Part shown: positions 43,829 to 53,534 of the stretch, piece after piece
Layout: each line of letters begins with the position of its first letter
How positions within the stretch are numbered: position 1 is the stretch's first letter
NCBI GenBank assembly: GCA_963811265.1
Contig: CAWEQS010000018.1
Coordinates: forward strand, 124,001-188,000
Source of the DNA: JAOUJD01 sp963811265
GTDB taxonomy: Bacteria > Pseudomonadota > Gammaproteobacteria > Burkholderiales > Burkholderiaceae_F
Length of the DNA: 64,000 bases
Reading direction: 5' to 3'
Position numbers and translations under genes: made by a program
The notes under the pieces: generated by a model
Seen by the model: only the letters and a program-made list of their open reading frames with translations
Databases searched by the model: none
Told to the model about the DNA's origin: nothing

Positions 43829-44989
43829 TCACGCCATGGATCGGGACGCTGCCGCGAGCGCGGCGCGGGTCGGCGCGAGCATGGCGGCGTCGACGCCGAG
43901 GTCGGCGATGTCCGCGGGCACCGGTCGACCATCGAGCAGCGCCGCGGCCAGGCGCGACACGGCAGGCGACGTCTGGATGCCGTGGCCGCCCTGCCCGGCC
44001 AGCCAGAAGAAGTGCGGGACGCGCGGATCGAAGCCGACCACGAGAAGCTTGTCCTCGACGAACGAGCGCAGGCCGGCCCAGCGCGCGACGATGCGCGGCA
44101 CCTGCAGCGTCGTCGCCCGGCTCAGGCGGTCCACGACGACGGCGACGTCGTACTCGTCAGCTTGCGCGTCGCACGGCAGCGACGGCGTTTCGTCCGCGGG
44201 TGACGCGAGGATCCGGCCCGCGTCCGGCTTGATGTACCACTGCTCCTCGACGTCGATCACGGCGGGCCAGCGGCCGATGTCCACGCCCGCCGGTGGATCG
44301 AACGTGATCACGGTGCGCCGCTTCGGCACCAGGCCGATCGGCTTGGCACCGGCGAGCTTCCCGACGTCGTCGGCCCAGGCGCCCGCCGCGTTGACGATTC
44401 GTCCCGCGCGGAATTCTCCGGCCGAGGTCGACACTCGCCACGCACCGCCCGTGAAGTCGAGCGCGCGCACTTCGGCGTTGTTCACCAGCCGGCCGCCACG
44501 CGCGGACAGCTGGCGAAGGTACCCCATGTGCAGCGCGTGGACGTCGATGTCCATCGCGTCGGGCTCGAGAAGCCCGGCAGCGATCTGCTGCTCCGTGAAA
44601 CACGGGACGCGGGCGCGCACCTCATCCCCGGTCAGCCACTCCAGGTTGCCCACCAGCGCCGCGCACTCGTCGGCAACCTGCCGCAGCTTCGCAAGCTGTG
44701 TGGCCGTCGCGGCGAGCAACGTGCCGCGCGGCGTCAGCAAGGGCGTCGAGGTGAAGCCGGCGGGCGGGTGCAGGAGGAACGACCGGCTCGCGCGCGACAG
44801 CGCCCGCTTCACTTCGGCGCCGTAGGTTTCGGTGAACAGCGCGGCCGAGCGGCCGGTCGTGTGGTAGCCGGGCTGGGGCTCGCGCTCGACCAGCACCACG
44901 CGCGATCCGGCGGCGATCTCCGCCGCGATGGACGCGCCGGCAATTCCGGCGCCAATGACGATGACGTCGGTGGCTTCGACTGGTGGCAT
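43829..44989 (-). CDS. FAD-dependent amine/D-amino acid oxidoreductase (DauA-like)
   Basis: 386 residues from ATG 44989 (MPPVEATDVIVIGAGIAGAS). FAD Rossmann motif GAGIAGASIAAE near residue 12, then REPQPGYHTTGRSAALFTE, which matches D-arginine dehydrogenase-like proteins. C-terminal PRIVARWAGLRSF and WLAGQGGHGIQTSPAV form the flavin site. Oxidises amines or D-amino acids to imino acids; the precise substrate is not evident. It stands alone between the YbbP-like permease and the BMP lipoprotein, both on the same strand. Confidence 0.9.
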   Translation of the reverse strand: MPPVEATDVIVIGAGIAGASIAAEIAAGSRVVLVEREPQPGYHTTGRSAALFTETYGAEVKRALSRASRSFLLHPPAGFTSTPLLTPRGTLLAATATQLAKLRQVADECAALVGNLEWLTGDEVRARVPCFTEQQIAAGLLEPDAMDIDVHALHMGYLRQLSARGGRLVNNAEVRALDFTGGAWRVSTSAGEFRAGRIVNAAGAWADDVGKLAGAKPIGLVPKRRTVITFDPPAGVDIGRWPAVIDVEEQWYIKPDAGRILASPADETPSLPCDAQADEYDVAVVVDRLSRATTLQVPRIVARWAGLRSFVEDKLLVVGFDPRVPHFFWLAGQGGHGIQTSPAVSRLAAALLDGRPVPADIADLGVDAAMLAPTRAALAAASRSMA

Positions 44990-45099
44990 GGCGCGGAGCT
45001 TACTTCGACGGTCGCCCGCGCCCATGGTGACAGCGCGTGGTCGCCGTGCAGATCCGCCCGTCGATCGTCATGGCCACGGCGGGCGTCGAACCGGCCGGA

Positions 45100-46236
45100 C
45101 TACTTGCCTCCGACCGGAACCTTCCCGACCACGCCCTCGACGTAGTAGTCCATCTTCGACAGCTGCTCGTCGCTCAGCGCGCCGCTCTCGACGACGACCT
45201 TGCCGTCGTTCGTACGGACCGGGCCGGTGAACGGATGGAACGCGCCCTTGCGCAGCTCGTCCTCGCGCGCCTTCACCGCGTCGACCACGTCCTTCGGCAG
45301 CTTGTCCGACAGGCCTTCGAGCTTGATCATGCCTTCGCGGATGCCGCCCCACACCGGCTCGACCTTCCACGTTCCATCGAGCGCCGCCTGCGCGCGCCGC
45401 GTGTAGTAGTCGCCCCAGTGATGCGTGACGGCCACCAGTTGCGCGTTCGGGCCGAACTTGGCCATGTTGGAGTGGTAGGCGACGGCCATCTTGCCCTTCT
45501 CCTCGGCCGCGGCGACGGTCGCCGTCGAGTCCGTGTGGTGCGTCACGACGTCGGCGCCCTGCCCCATCAGCGCGCTGGCGGCGTCGCGCTCCTTGCCCGG
45601 GTCGTACCAGGTGTTGACCCACACGACGCGCACCTGCGCCTTGGGGTTCACGCTGCGCGCGCCGGTCGCGAACGCGTTGATTCCCTGCAGCACCTCGGGA
45701 ATCGGAAACGCGGCGACGTAGCCAAGCGTGTTCGTCTTCGTCATCCGGCCGGCGATCATGCCGGCGAGGTAGCGCCCTTCGTAGAACCGGGCGTTGTAGG
45801 TGTTGACGTTCGCGGCGGTCTTGTAGCCGGTCGCGTGCTCGAACTTCACGTCCTTGAATTCCTCGGCCACCTTCAGCGTCGGGTTCATGAAGCCGAACGA
45901 CGTCGTGAAGATCAGCTTGTGGCCCTGCTGCGCGAGGTCGCGGATGACGCGCTCCGCGTCGGCGCCTTCCGGCACCTTCTCGACGTAGGTCGACGTCACC
46001 TTGTCGCCGAGCGCCTTGAGCATCTCGCCGCGGCCCAGGTGGTGCTGCGAGGTCCAGCCGGCGTCGCCGACCGGGCTGACGTACACGAACCCGACCTTCA
46101 GCGGCTCCGGCGCCGCGGGCGCCGCGGCGGCCTTCGGCGCTTCGGCCTTCGGTGCGGGCGGCGCTTCCTGCTTGCCGCAGGCGGCCGCGAGCACGGCGAT
46201 GAACGTCATGGCGACGAGTCTGGCGGAGGCGTGCAT
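45100..46236 (-). CDS. BMP-family ABC transporter substrate-binding lipoprotein
   Basis: 378 residues. N-terminal lipoprotein signal with lipobox VLAAAC, then a low-complexity Ala/Pro/Lys linker (residues ~24-45). The mature domain is BmpA/PnrA-like: VGFVYVSPVGDAGWT near residue 48, FTTSFGFMNPTL, NTYNARFYEGRYLAGMIAG, WVNTWYDPGKERDAA and YHSNMAKFGPNAQLVAV. These proteins bind purine nucleosides. SD GGGGAAA precedes ATG 46236. The matching permeases and ATPase lie at 48030-51607, separated by an unrelated plus-strand gene. Confidence 0.92.
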   Translation of the reverse strand: MHASARLVAMTFIAVLAAACGKQEAPPAPKAEAPKAAAAPAAPEPLKVGFVYVSPVGDAGWTSQHHLGRGEMLKALGDKVTSTYVEKVPEGADAERVIRDLAQQGHKLIFTTSFGFMNPTLKVAEEFKDVKFEHATGYKTAANVNTYNARFYEGRYLAGMIAGRMTKTNTLGYVAAFPIPEVLQGINAFATGARSVNPKAQVRVVWVNTWYDPGKERDAASALMGQGADVVTHHTDSTATVAAAEEKGKMAVAYHSNMAKFGPNAQLVAVTHHWGDYYTRRAQAALDGTWKVEPVWGGIREGMIKLEGLSDKLPKDVVDAVKAREDELRKGAFHPFTGPVRTNDGKVVVESGALSDEQLSKMDYYVEGVVGKVPVGGK

Positions 46237-46378
46237 CGGTTTCCCCGTGATCGATGGTCTTCTGAAGCGCGAAATTCTACGGTAGCGTGGTCCCGCATCG
46301 CGGTGGCCTCGCCCGTTCGGGCTTACATTGCGGACCACGCTGCCGGCCCACCTGAACTTCGCACCGGGAAACGCAACC

Positions 46379-48046
46379 ATGGCGACGTCCGCCCTGACCG
46401 ACCTCGAACGTCGCAAGGACCGCTTCGACCCCGCGTCGGCGCGGCTGAAGCTGAAGCGACTGCGCGAACTCGCGCGCACGCGCCTCGCGCGCGCCGACCA
46501 GGTGCAGCGGCTGCACGAGGTGCTGTGCTTCATGCGCGCCTACCCGGACAACGCCGACGTGCTCCGCGCGGTGGAGGCGATGCTGGCCCGCTTCGACCAG
46601 CGCGCCGACCTGCGCGCGCACCGCGCCGCGCTGGCCTACTCGGGCATCGCCGGCACGACGATCTGGTTTCCCTTCTTCTATCCCACCGCGCTGTGGCTCG
46701 CGCAACGCTGGCCGGCCCGGCTCGTGCTCGAGCGCGCCGACACCGAGGCCGGCGAATCGATCGCGGACCTGCTGCCTGCCCTGCTGACACCGGTCGAGGC
46801 GCACGGGCTGCGCGAGTCGAAGCTGCCGGGATTCGAGGCGCTCGACGCGGTGCGCGGCCGCGATACCGACGCGACCTTCCTCGTCCGCCGTGTCAGCGCG
46901 CTGCCCGCGGACGAGCGCACGCGCGAGGCGTACTACGACGCCATCAACCCGAGTTGCGAACTGCTGCCGGGACCGGACACGCCGAGCCGCACGCACGCTG
47001 CGCTGCCCGGCGTGGAGCCGGTGTGGCAGTCCGGTCCGCTGCGACGCGAGCGGCCCGACCTCTCGAAGGAGATCGGGCGTCCGCCGCGCACGTTCCGGCC
47101 GGCGACGCCCACCGAGGCCGAAGCGCTGATCACGCTCGCGCGGGAAGCGATGGTCACGCGCTCGCGCGACCTCGACGCGTTCGCCTACGCCAACGCGCAG
47201 GATGCATGGTGGATCGAGGACGACGGCGGGCTCGCGTTCGCACTGATCGGCATGCGCAGCGGGCGCCGCGCGGTCGTGCCTGCGATCTACGGCGGCCTGA
47301 CCCTGCAGAACGGCGTGCCGGTCGGCTATCACCAGTGCGATCTCGTCGGCCGCAGCGCGGCGATCTCGTTCAACACCTTCGAGACGTTTCGCGGTGCAGA
47401 AGCGGCCCACACGTTCGCCCGGCTGCTGGCGGCGCTCGCGCGCGTCTTCGGCACGCGTTCGTTCAGCATCGAGCCGTACCAGCTTGGCAAGGGCAACGAC
47501 GAGGGGCTCGCGTCGGGCGCCTGGTGGTTCTACGCCAAGCTCGGCTTCCGGCCGCGGGCACGCGACGGCCTGGCGCTGGCGCGGCGCGAGTTCGCCCGGC
47601 TTGCACACTCGAAGACCCACCGGACGCGGCCGGACACGCTGCGCGCACTGGCCGAGCATCACCTCTTCCTCGACCTGGATGCGCGCGACCCGGCGCCGCT
47701 CGTCACTCCGGCGGCGGTCGGGCTGGCCGCCGCGCGTCACCTGACGCGACTCGCCGGCAGCGACCGGGCCGCGGCCGTCGCGCAGGCAAGTGCCGATGCC
47801 ATGCAGCGATGCGGCCTGGCCTCGCTCGACGGCTTCACCGCCGAGGAACGCCGGGCGTGGGACGCGTGGGCGCCGGTCCTCTCGATGTTGCCGCTCGCGC
47901 AGTGGAGCGCCGCCGAGCGCGAACAGATGGTGCGGCTCGTCCGCGCGAAGGCCGAGGACTCGGAGCGCAACTACGTGCTCGGCTTCGCGGCGCTGCCGCG
48001 CCTCGAACGCGCGCTGGGGCGCCTTGCGGTCAGGCGTTCGGGTTGA
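46379..48046 (+). CDS. Large conserved protein of unknown function (paralogue B)
   Basis: 555 residues, intact, from ATG 46379. Paralogue of the protein at 39423-41129: LQNGVPVGYHQCDLVGRSA, FNTFETFRGAEAAHTFARLL, FGTRSFSIEPYQLGKGNDEG, ASGAWWFYAKLGFRP and ALAEHHLFLDLD align in order with the A copy. The N-terminal ~230 residues are less similar. It holds no known catalytic motif and no signal peptide. It is transcribed opposite to, and overlaps the 3' end of, the ABC permease gene by 17 bases, and it splits the BMP-type transporter locus. Function unknown. Confidence 0.78.
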   Translation: MATSALTDLERRKDRFDPASARLKLKRLRELARTRLARADQVQRLHEVLCFMRAYPDNADVLRAVEAMLARFDQRADLRAHRAALAYSGIAGTTIWFPFFYPTALWLAQRWPARLVLERADTEAGESIADLLPALLTPVEAHGLRESKLPGFEALDAVRGRDTDATFLVRRVSALPADERTREAYYDAINPSCELLPGPDTPSRTHAALPGVEPVWQSGPLRRERPDLSKEIGRPPRTFRPATPTEAEALITLAREAMVTRSRDLDAFAYANAQDAWWIEDDGGLAFALIGMRSGRRAVVPAIYGGLTLQNGVPVGYHQCDLVGRSAAISFNTFETFRGAEAAHTFARLLAALARVFGTRSFSIEPYQLGKGNDEGLASGAWWFYAKLGFRPRARDGLALARREFARLAHSKTHRTRPDTLRALAEHHLFLDLDARDPAPLVTPAAVGLAAARHLTRLAGSDRAAAVAQASADAMQRCGLASLDGFTAEERRAWDAWAPVLSMLPLAQWSAAEREQMVRLVRAKAEDSERNYVLGFAALPRLERALGRLAVRRSG

Positions 48047-48950
48047 ACGGCTTGCCGAGCGAAGCGGGCATGTTCAGCCGGATCCAGCGCGGATTGCGCG
48101 AGATCAGCGCGAGCACGACGATGGTGGCGAGATACGGCGTCATCGCGAGCAGCTGGGTCGCCACTTCGATGCCGAGTCCCTGCAGGTGGAACTGCAGCAT
48201 CGTGACGCCGCCGAAGAGGTAGGCGCCCAGCAGAACGCGCCCCGGGCGCCACGTCGCGAACGTCACGAGCGCGAGCGCGATCCAGCCGCGCCCCGCCACC
48301 ATGCCCTCGGACCACAGCGGCGTGTACACCGTCGACAGATAGGCGCCCGCGAGCCCCGCGCACGCGCCGCCGAAGGCCAGCGCGGCGAAGCGGATGCGGC
48401 GCACGGGGTAGCCGAGGGCGTGCGCCGATTCGGGCGACTCGCCGACCGCGCGCAGCACGAGGCCGCCGCGCGTCCGGAACAGGAACCACGCGACCGCCCC
48501 CGCGAGAGCGAGCGCGCCGTAGACGAGCCAGTGATGGCCGAACAGGGCCGGCCCGAGCACGGGAATGTCCCGCAGGACCAGGATGCCGTCGTGCTCGCGC
48601 GCGGGCAGCGTCACGCCCTGCAGCGGCTGGCCGATGAACGCGGACAGCCCGGCACCGAACAGCGCAAGCGCCAGGCCGGTGGCGAACTGGTTCGTCAGCA
48701 GCCCGAGCGTCATCGCGCCGAACAGGATCGCCAGCGCCGCGCCCGCAAGCGCGCCGGCGACGAAGCCGAGGCCGTACGAGCCGGTCCAGTGGACGACCGT
48801 GAATCCGAGCACCGCGGCCACCAGCATGATTCCTTCGATGCCGAGGTTGACGACGCCACTGCGCTCGCTGATCACGATGCCGAGCGCCGCCAGCAGCAGC
48901 GGCGTGCCCGCGTTCATCGTCGTGGCGACCAGGGCGACGAAGCTCTCCAT
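48030..48950 (-). CDS. Nucleoside-type ABC transporter permease (second permease)
   Basis: 306 residues, about eight to ten membrane segments. BPD_transp_2 family: MNAGTPLLLAALGIVISERS near the N-terminus, NLGIEGIMLVAAVLGF, TRGGLVLRAVGESPESAHAL and a conserved AFGGACAGLAGAYLS. It belongs to the RbsC/YufQ-like half of nucleoside importers. The start overlaps the stop of the first permease by one base. Its 3' end overlaps the convergent plus-strand gene by 17 bases. Confidence 0.92.
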   Translation of the reverse strand: MESFVALVATTMNAGTPLLLAALGIVISERSGVVNLGIEGIMLVAAVLGFTVVHWTGSYGLGFVAGALAGAALAILFGAMTLGLLTNQFATGLALALFGAGLSAFIGQPLQGVTLPAREHDGILVLRDIPVLGPALFGHHWLVYGALALAGAVAWFLFRTRGGLVLRAVGESPESAHALGYPVRRIRFAALAFGGACAGLAGAYLSTVYTPLWSEGMVAGRGWIALALVTFATWRPGRVLLGAYLFGGVTMLQFHLQGLGIEVATQLLAMTPYLATIVVLALISRNPRWIRLNMPASLGKPFNPNA

Positions 48951-50035
48951 CACGCCGCCATCGCCTTCGCCGTGCGGCGCCACTGCAGCCGATACGCGAT
49001 GAAGGTGTCGCACATCAGCAGGAAGAACAGCAGCAGCCCCTGGTACACGCCCGTCAGGGCCGACGGCAGGCCGAGGCGCGACTGCGCGAGTTCGCCGCCG
49101 ATGTAGAACAGCGCCATCAGCAGCGAGCCGGCGACGACGCCGAGCGGATGCAGCCGTCCGACGAACGCGACGATGATCGCCGCGAAACCGTAGCCCGGCG
49201 AAATCGTCGGCGTGAGCTGGCCGACCGGCCCCGCGGCTTCGAGGCCGCCCGCCACGCCGGCCAGCGCGCCGGACGCCAGCAGCACGAACCACAGCACGCG
49301 CCGGCTCGAGAACCCGGCGTAGCTCGCCGCCAGCGGCGCGAGGCCCGCCACCTTCAGCTGGAACCCGATCAGCGAGCGCGCGAGCAGCCACCACGCGACA
49401 ACGGTCGCGGCGAGCGCCAGCGGGAAGCCGATGGTGAGCCGCGTGCCGGCGAGCACGATCGGCATCCGCGCGACACTCTCGAACAGCTTGCTCTGCGGGA
49501 ACCCGAAGCCCTGCGGGTCGCGCAGCGCGCCGTGCACGAGCCACGACAGCAGCAGCTGCGCGACGTACACCAGCATCAGGCTGACGAGGATCTCGTTCGC
49601 GTTGAAGCGGTCGCGCAGCCACGCCGTGATCGCCGCCCAGGCCGCGCCGCCGAGCGCGGCCGCGACCAGGATCGCGGGAACGATCGCTCGCGACGTCGCG
49701 CTCGTCGCCAGCAACGCGACGCTGCCGCCGACGATCGCGCCGGCGATCAGCTGGCCCTCGGCGCCGATGTTCCACACGTTCGCGCGGAAGCACAGCGTCA
49801 GCCCGAGCGCGCACAGGATCAGCGGCGTGGCCTTCAACGCGAGCTCGGACCAGCCGCGCTGGGTCGCGAGCGGCTCCACCAGGAAGACGCGAAGTCCCTG
49901 GACCGGGTCCTGGCCCATCAGGACGAACAGCAGCGCGCCGGCCGCGAGCGTCAGCGCGGCGGCCGCGACCGGCGACAGCCACGTGAGCGCGCGCGACGGC
50001 TGCGCGCGGGGCACGAGCGCCAGCGGCAGGGTCAT
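48950..50035 (-). CDS. Nucleoside-type ABC transporter permease (first permease)
   Basis: 361 residues from ATG 50035, preceded by GAGGGGG at good spacing; an upstream in-frame start at 50104 is less likely because it would overlap the ATPase end region. BPD_transp_2 family (YufP-like): CFRANVWNIGAEGQLIAGAI, FNANEILVSLMLVYVAQLL, YGFAAIIVAFVGRLHPLGV. Forms a heterodimer channel with the second permease. Confidence 0.92.
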   Translation of the reverse strand: MTLPLALVPRAQPSRALTWLSPVAAAALTLAAGALLFVLMGQDPVQGLRVFLVEPLATQRGWSELALKATPLILCALGLTLCFRANVWNIGAEGQLIAGAIVGGSVALLATSATSRAIVPAILVAAALGGAAWAAITAWLRDRFNANEILVSLMLVYVAQLLLSWLVHGALRDPQGFGFPQSKLFESVARMPIVLAGTRLTIGFPLALAATVVAWWLLARSLIGFQLKVAGLAPLAASYAGFSSRRVLWFVLLASGALAGVAGGLEAAGPVGQLTPTISPGYGFAAIIVAFVGRLHPLGVVAGSLLMALFYIGGELAQSRLGLPSALTGVYQGLLLFFLLMCDTFIAYRLQWRRTAKAMAA

Positions 50036-50104
50036 GAAGACCCCCTCGCCCCGCGTGTCGTCCACGCAGCGGGAGCAAGCGCCCTCGGAGCGGCCCTGCC
50101 GCAC

Positions 50105-51607
50105 TCATGCGCCCACCTCCGCGCCGGCTGGCCACAGGCCGGCCATCCAGCGGCCGAGTTCGTCGACGCCGATATCGTGCGCGCCGACGGCCGGCGACAG
50201 GCGGCCCTTGGCGATCACCATCAGCCGGTCGCACAGCTGGTACAGCTCGTCGATCTCCTCGGACACGACCACGATGGCGCAGCCACGGCCGCGCAGGCCG
50301 ATCAGCGCGTTGCGGATCGCCATGGCGGCGCCGACGTCCACGCCCCACGTCGGCTGGTCGACCACCAGCACGCGCGGCTCGGCGAGCGTCTCGCGGCCGA
50401 CGATGAAGCGCTGCAGGTTGCCGCCCGACAGCGAGGCGGCGCGCGCACCGACGCCCTCGGCGCGGACGTCGAACGCGCGGATCACGGACTCCGCGACGCG
50501 GGTCGCCTCGTCCCGCTGCAGGACGCCGCGACGATGCAGCGCGTCCCCGGTGAGCACGACGTTGTCGAGCAGGGACAGCTCGGGGACGGCGCCGTGCCCG
50601 AGTCGCTGCTCCGGGATGTACCGCAGGCCGCGCGCGCGCCGCGCCGCGGGGCCCAGATGGCCGACCGGCTCGCCGAACAGGCGAACGGATTCGGAGCGCC
50701 CCTTCCACTCGCCGGCCAGCGAGGCCATCAGCGCCGACTGCCCGTTGCCGGACACGCCGGCGATGCCGAGGATCTCTCCGCACCGCACGGAGAACGCGAG
50801 GTCGTGCAGCCAGTGACGCCGCTCGGGGCCGTGCACCGTGAGGCCGGCGATCTCGAGCGCGACCGCGCCCGGCGGCGAGTCGTGCGCGGCGATCGACGGC
50901 GGGTCGGCGCCGAGCATCAGGCGGGCGAGCGCCGCTTCGCTCTCCTCGCGCGGATCGACGGTCGCTACCAGGCGCCCTGCCCGCATCACCGCGCAGCGCG
51001 TGGCCAGGCGCCGGATCTCGTCGAGCTTGTGGCTGATGAAGACCACGCTGACGCCGTCGGCCGCGAGCTGGCGCAGCGTCTCGAACAGGCGATCGACGGC
51101 CTGCGGCGTCAGCACGGACGTGGGCTCGTCGAGGATCAGGATGCGCGGGCTCGACATCAGCGCGCGCAGGATCTCGACGCGCTGCCGTTCGCCGACCGAC
51201 AGGTCGTGCACCGTGCGTTCCGGATGCAGCTCGAGGCCATAGCGCCGCGACAGCTCGCGGACGCGTTCGTCGACCTTCGACAGCGGGTGCTCGGGGGCGC
51301 CGAGCGCGATGTTCTCCGCGACCGTGAGCGTGTCGAACAGCGCGAAGTGCTGGAAGACCATCGCGATGCCGAGCGCGCGGGCGCGGGCCGGGCTCGTGAT
51401 CTCGACCTCCGCGCCGTCGATCGCGATGGTGCCGGCGTCGGGCCGCGCGACGCCGTAGACGACCTTCATCAGCGTGCTCTTGCCGGCGCCGTTCTCGCCG
51501 AGCACCGCGAGGATCTCGCCCGGCATCACGGCCAGCGTGACGTCCTCGTTGGCCGCGACGTCGCCGTAGTGCTTGGTGATCCCGGCGAGCGCGAGGCGAG
51601 GCGTCAT
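50105..51607 (-). CDS. Nucleoside-type ABC transporter ATPase (two nucleotide-binding domains)
   Basis: 500 residues with two ABC domains in tandem, as in RbsA/YufO-type importers. The first has Walker A GENGAGKSTLM near residue 36, signature LSVGERQRVEILRAL and Walker B ILILDEPTSVLTP. The second has the degenerate GVSGNGQSALM near 277, LSGGNLQRFIVGREL-like LSGGNLQRFIVGRETL and VLVVDQPTWGVDVG. Drives the permease pair that begins 69 bases downstream. The substrate is inferred to be a nucleoside because of the BMP-type binding protein nearby. Confidence 0.94.
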   Translation of the reverse strand: MTPRLALAGITKHYGDVAANEDVTLAVMPGEILAVLGENGAGKSTLMKVVYGVARPDAGTIAIDGAEVEITSPARARALGIAMVFQHFALFDTLTVAENIALGAPEHPLSKVDERVRELSRRYGLELHPERTVHDLSVGERQRVEILRALMSSPRILILDEPTSVLTPQAVDRLFETLRQLAADGVSVVFISHKLDEIRRLATRCAVMRAGRLVATVDPREESEAALARLMLGADPPSIAAHDSPPGAVALEIAGLTVHGPERRHWLHDLAFSVRCGEILGIAGVSGNGQSALMASLAGEWKGRSESVRLFGEPVGHLGPAARRARGLRYIPEQRLGHGAVPELSLLDNVVLTGDALHRRGVLQRDEATRVAESVIRAFDVRAEGVGARAASLSGGNLQRFIVGRETLAEPRVLVVDQPTWGVDVGAAMAIRNALIGLRGRGCAIVVVSEEIDELYQLCDRLMVIAKGRLSPAVGAHDIGVDELGRWMAGLWPAGAEVGA

Positions 51608-51623
51608 GGTTCGGCGGGAAAGT

Positions 51624-52841
51624 CTACAGGCCGGCCCGCTCGGCCCGGCTCGCGCGCAAGAGCGCGACGCTCACCGCGACGAGCGCGCCGCTGGTCGCCA
51701 CGCCGACGATCCAGAGGGCCGAGCGCGCCGCGAGCAGGCCGCTCAGCACCGGCCCCAGGAACACGCCCGCGTCGACGCCCACGCGATACAGCGCGGTGCG
51801 CCACGCGACGCGCTGCGCCGCGCCGTCGCGGTTGAGCAGCGCGACCGGCAGCATCCAGGACGCGAGCCCCACGCCGAAGAAGACGCAGCCGGCGATGACG
51901 AGCGGCAGCGGCCCGAAGGCGACCGCGCCCACGCCCGCGGCGAGCACGAGCAGCACCGCCGCCAGCACGCGCGCGCGCGACCCGCGGTCCGCGAGGGATC
52001 CGAGCGGAAGCAGCACCAGCACGTCGACCAGTTGCGGAATGGCGAGCAGCATCGCGACGCCGTCCCGGTCGAGCCCGAACTCCCGGCTCGCGCGCAGCGG
52101 CAGGAGGAACTGGCCGATGGCCGACCACGCCACGGCCAGCAGCGCGCCGGCAACGAAGGCGAGCACGGTGAGCTGCGAAACGGAGCGCGATCGGCCGGAG
52201 CCTGCGCCGTCGTCGTCCTGCAGTCCGCGCGAGAAGAGCGGCGCGCCCGCGCTCCCCGCATCGACCGGCAGTGCGCGCAGCAACGCCGGCAGCACCGCGA
52301 GGCCGATGAACTGTGGCGTGGACGCGGCCAGGATCGTCAGGTTCCACGGCCAGTCGCGCGGCAGGAACCCCGCGCACACCATGCCGCCGAGGATGCCGAG
52401 CATGCCGCTCATCTCGTAGGCATTGAGCGCCAGGCCGTGCGACCCGCGCCGCGCGTGGCGCACGATCCCGGTGATGCCGCCCAGCATCACCAGCGTGTGG
52501 CCGAGACCGGAGAGCAGGCGACCGGCGACGAGCAGTTCGTACGGGGCGCCGAGGGCGAGGCACAGGATGCCCGCCGTGACGGCACCCGCGCCGACGACCA
52601 GCGCCCGGCGCAGGTGGTGCGTGATCAGCAGGCCGGCGGGAATGTCGGAGACCAGTCGCGCGAAGCCGAAGGCGCCCGCGAGCACGCCCAGCGCGAAGTC
52701 ATCGATGCCGGCGGCGCGACCGATGTCCGGCAGCAGCACCGGAAAGGCGCCGACCGCGAACGTGTTGCCGAAGATGAGGAGGCAGAGAAGGACGACCGGG
52801 CGGGTCACGATTCGGGCACTCGTTGGGCGTCGCGCGCTCAC
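51624..52841 (-). CDS. MFS transporter
   Basis: 405 residues with about twelve membrane segments and a central cytoplasmic loop (~200-220). FGFARLVSDIPAGLL matches the conserved loop 2-3 motif region, and LPLGSLADRGSRARVLAAV the equivalent loop in the second half. Substrate unknown. It precedes the nucleoside ATPase by 16 bases on the same strand, so it may be the first gene of that transcript. Confidence 0.88.
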   Translation of the reverse strand: MSARRPTSARIVTRPVVLLCLLIFGNTFAVGAFPVLLPDIGRAAGIDDFALGVLAGAFGFARLVSDIPAGLLITHHLRRALVVGAGAVTAGILCLALGAPYELLVAGRLLSGLGHTLVMLGGITGIVRHARRGSHGLALNAYEMSGMLGILGGMVCAGFLPRDWPWNLTILAASTPQFIGLAVLPALLRALPVDAGSAGAPLFSRGLQDDDGAGSGRSRSVSQLTVLAFVAGALLAVAWSAIGQFLLPLRASREFGLDRDGVAMLLAIPQLVDVLVLLPLGSLADRGSRARVLAAVLLVLAAGVGAVAFGPLPLVIAGCVFFGVGLASWMLPVALLNRDGAAQRVAWRTALYRVGVDAGVFLGPVLSGLLAARSALWIVGVATSGALVAVSVALLRASRAERAGL

Positions 52842-52975
52842 GCTTCCGAGTGTCCGAGTGTAGAGGCGCGCTTCGACTCAACCCGCCGCCCGTCTGCGAA
52901 CGCAACGCGCCCTTGACGAGCGACAACCGCACCCGCTGCGTCCGTGCCTAGCGTTGCAATAGGAGGTTGGATGTG

Positions 52976-53182
52976 ATGTATCGGCGGATGCTCGTGTTGG
53001 GACTGTTGATCGTCGCGCTCGTGCTCATCGCCGCCCCCGCCGTCATCGCGACGCAGGCGCTGCTGCGCGGGGATGTGGACAAGGCATGGAGCGTCTTCGG
53101 GCCGGTTCTGCTGGTTCCGCTCGGCCTTCTCCTCGTCGGTGTGATCTGGTCGTTTCGGCGCGGTCCGGTCGACCGCGAGTAG
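52976..53182 (+). CDS. Small two-segment membrane protein
   Basis: About 68 residues, MYRRMLVLGLLIVALVLIAA onwards; two hydrophobic segments (residues ~4-22 and ~40-60) and a positively charged end. A strong SD AGGAGG at 52961-52966 fits either GTG 52973 or ATG 52976; I list the ATG. No recognisable family. Confidence 0.65.
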   Translation: MYRRMLVLGLLIVALVLIAAPAVIATQALLRGDVDKAWSVFGPVLLVPLGLLLVGVIWSFRRGPVDRE

Positions 53183-53412
53183 CGCCTGCCGCGAGGTCGA
53201 CCTGGGCGGTGGACGGCGGCGAAGGCGGCGGACCACGATACCCCTGCCATGTTGTGGACTTCTGGCGACCGGACGAGTTCCAAGGGGGCGCGTCACGCGG
53301 CCGGCGTTGCTTGCCGCCTCCATCCCGTGAACTGGGGCGGGTGAAGAAAACCCCAGCGTCTGCGTCTGCCCGAAGTCAAGTCCGCCCACGCCCCACGGTG
53401 CAGCATGCAGGC

Positions 53413-53517
53413 ATGTTCAGCGTCTTCGTTTGCCTCTGGATCGGCTTCGCCGCCGGCATGCTCTGCATGGCGATGCTCGCGTCGGCGCAGACGGCGGATC
53501 GTCCTCGCGATCTCTGA
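53413..53517 (+). CDS. Very small membrane protein (34 residues)
   Basis: MFSVFVCLWIGFAAGMLCMA followed by a short polar tail: one transmembrane helix. It lies just before an intrinsic terminator, which supports transcription through it. No clear SD, so translation is unproved. The 230 bases before it hold no recognisable gene. Confidence 0.4.
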   Translation: MFSVFVCLWIGFAAGMLCMAMLASAQTADRPRDL

Positions 53518-53534
53518 CAGCAGTGGGAAAGTCG

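Noticed and set aside
45037..48222. Plus-strand open frame of about 1060 codons across the BMP gene and paralogue B
   Set aside because: It lies in a different frame from paralogue B and antisense to the lipoprotein; composition is that of a shadow.
49148..51835. Plus-strand open frame opposite the nucleoside transporter genes
   Set aside because: Antisense to two well-supported genes; no recognisable domains.
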